In this document: piece by piece, positions 63,353-64,000 of the stretch
How positions within the stretch are numbered: the first letter of the stretch is position 1
How the letters are laid out: every line of letters begins with the position of its first letter
Assembly: GCA_902610415.1 (NCBI GenBank)
Contig: CACLVL010000002.1
Span: 1-64,000 of the forward strand
Direction: 5' to 3'
DNA: 64,000 nucleotides
Source of the DNA: an uncultured Alphaproteobacteria bacterium
GTDB taxonomy: Bacteria > Pseudomonadota > Alphaproteobacteria > HIMB59
Position numbers and translations under genes: made by a program
Notes under the pieces: model-generated
Databases searched by the model: none
Seen by the model: only the letters and a program-made list of their open reading frames with translations
Told to the model about the DNA's origin: nothing

Positions 63353-63370
63353 GGGTGGTGAGAGCCACCC
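63353..63370. other. GC-rich hairpin after the microprotein gene
   Basis: GGGTGG (63353-63358), loop TGAGAG, CCACCC (63365-63370). The T run precedes it rather than follows, so it is not a classical terminator for the plus strand; it may stabilise the transcript 3' end or act as a weak terminator (TTTGTTTT follows 5 bases later). Confidence 0.4.
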
Positions 63371-64000
63371 TCAATTTGTTTTAGTAAGCCTCTTTCCTTT
63401 TTCTCTCAATACAAATTTTTGAATTTTGCCAGTTGAAGTTCGAGGAATGTTCTCAAAAAAATAATATTTAGGAACTTTAAATGATGCCAAGTTTTCTTCG
63501 CACCACTGTTTTGCATTTATCTCATTCCAATTTTGATCTTTCTTTAGTTCAATAAAAGCACAGGGGACTTCGCCCCACTTTTGATCAGGAATAGCAATGA
63601 CTGCTGCAGCACTGACACAATCATTTTTTAAGAATACTTCCTCAATTTCAATCGATGAAATATTTTCTCCACCAGATATTATAATATCTTTTGATCGATC
63701 TTTTAGCTGGAGATAACCATCAGGGTGCATTACTGCTAAATCTCCTGAGTGAAACCAACCACCTTCAAAAGCTTTTTGATTTGCAGATTTATTTTTTAAA
63801 TAACCCTTCATAACAATATTTCCTTGAAACATAACTTCACCAATTGTTTTGCCATCGGCAGGAACCTGCTTCATAGTATCTGGGTCAAGAACTTTGAGAT
63901 GTTCTAGAGGAAGGTATCGTACACCCTGCCTTGCTTTAAGTGATGCCTGTGCATTCATGTCTAATGAATTCCATTCTTGATGCCAATCATTGATGACAGC
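63371..64000 (-). CDS. AMP-forming acyl-CoA synthetase, C-terminal part (cut by window edge)
   Basis: The frame stays open to base 64000, giving the last 209 residues of an ANL-superfamily enzyme that activates a carboxylic acid with ATP and CoA. Seen: WNSLDMNAQASLKARQGVRY, GEVMFQGNIVMKGYLKN, GWFHSGDLAVMHPDGYLQLKDRSKDIIISGGENISSIEIEE (hinge Asp/Arg motif A8) and PRTSTGKIQKFVLR with the catalytic Lys (A10). The internal ATG at 63958 is not the real start. Medium-chain fatty acid or DMSP-type (MMPA-CoA ligase, DmdB) substrates are possible; this cannot be decided from the C-terminus alone. Confidence 0.9.
   Translation of the reverse strand, partial: AVINDWHQEWNSLDMNAQASLKARQGVRYLPLEHLKVLDPDTMKQVPADGKTIGEVMFQGNIVMKGYLKNKSANQKAFEGGWFHSGDLAVMHPDGYLQLKDRSKDIIISGGENISSIEIEEVFLKNDCVSAAAVIAIPDQKWGEVPCAFIELKKDQNWNEINAKQWCEENLASFKVPKYYFFENIPRTSTGKIQKFVLREKGKRLTKTN

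Noticed and set aside
63353-63370. Hairpin as a Rho-independent terminator
   Set aside because: The T run is upstream rather than downstream on the plus strand, and on the minus strand A rather than T follows; kept only as a hairpin.

Overview
This 64-kb window is AT-rich, densely packed chromosome from a bacterium, most likely a marine, genome-streamlined alphaproteobacterium (SAR11-, HIMB59- or AEGEAN-169-like). The grounds are very short intergenic spaces, many 4-bp ATGA-type overlaps, groES-groEL behind a perfect CIRCE element, a DMSP demethylase (DmdA) gene, a ProXWV betaine-type transporter, choline dehydrogenase, and DmdA/GcvT-like proteins. The exact lineage is inference. I saw no rRNA, tRNA, CRISPR array, prophage or insertion sequence. 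No gene-free stretch exceeds about 240 bases.

Bases 1-14.1 kb form a surface-polysaccharide locus that looks even more AT-rich than the rest and is built of blocks in both orientations. It has glycosyltransferases (the first one cut by the window edge and frameshifted), a UDP-HexNAc 2-epimerase, a nucleotide-sugar dehydrogenase, a PglK/MsbA-like flippase, an FkbM methyltransferase, a LicD-family protein, an O-antigen ligase, a UDP-glucuronate 4-epimerase and an unusual fusion of a TagD-like cytidylyltransferase with a PhnW-like aminotransferase. The last group reads as one minus-strand operon. LicD plus this fusion suggests that a CDP-activated amino group (phosphonate or phosphate ester) is attached to the glycan. 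A WecA/MraY-like initiating transferase lies apart at 19.7 kb and an RmlA-like enzyme at 31.3 kb.

14.2-35.9 kb is mostly core: MscS channel, groES-groEL, an NADH-dehydrogenase-like/SelD fusion, a VTT-domain protein, CcdA, a CDP-alcohol phosphatidyltransferase, an amino-acid dehydrogenase, MutT, transporters, MsrB, BioY, transaldolase, a tyrosine-phosphatase-like protein, exonuclease I, RmlA, a CBS protein, an SbmA-like transporter, a GNAT protein, CysE and an LDH2-type dehydrogenase. Several tiny genes lie between them: a 27-residue Arg/Lys-rich protein resembling bS22/COX24, a 52-residue TRASH-like zinc protein and a 46-residue membrane protein.

36-56 kb is an organised region for methylated nitrogen and sulfur compounds. 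It starts with proX, an intercistronic terminator, then proW-proV, an aldehyde dehydrogenase, an M19 dipeptidase, an unknown 551-residue protein, a DUF3726 protein and a YeiH-type exporter, all tightly coupled. Then follow dmdA, an MFS carrier, a RidA protein, and a 2-oxoglutarate oxygenase/HD-domain oxygenase pair that fits TmpA/TmpB (trimethylaminoethylphosphonate to glycine betaine plus phosphate). After these come a secreted glutathione peroxidase, glnK-amtB, and a minus-strand operon betA-SH3-SOUL-DmdA-like. Together these genes could import or make glycine betaine and pass methyl groups to folate.

56-64 kb holds a photolyase, an ABC-2 exporter, an EamA carrier, AlaX with a coupled 57-residue membrane protein, a Pif1/RecD-like helicase, PncC, a 27-residue membrane peptide with a strong Shine-Dalgarno, and the 3' part of an acyl-CoA synthetase running off the right edge.
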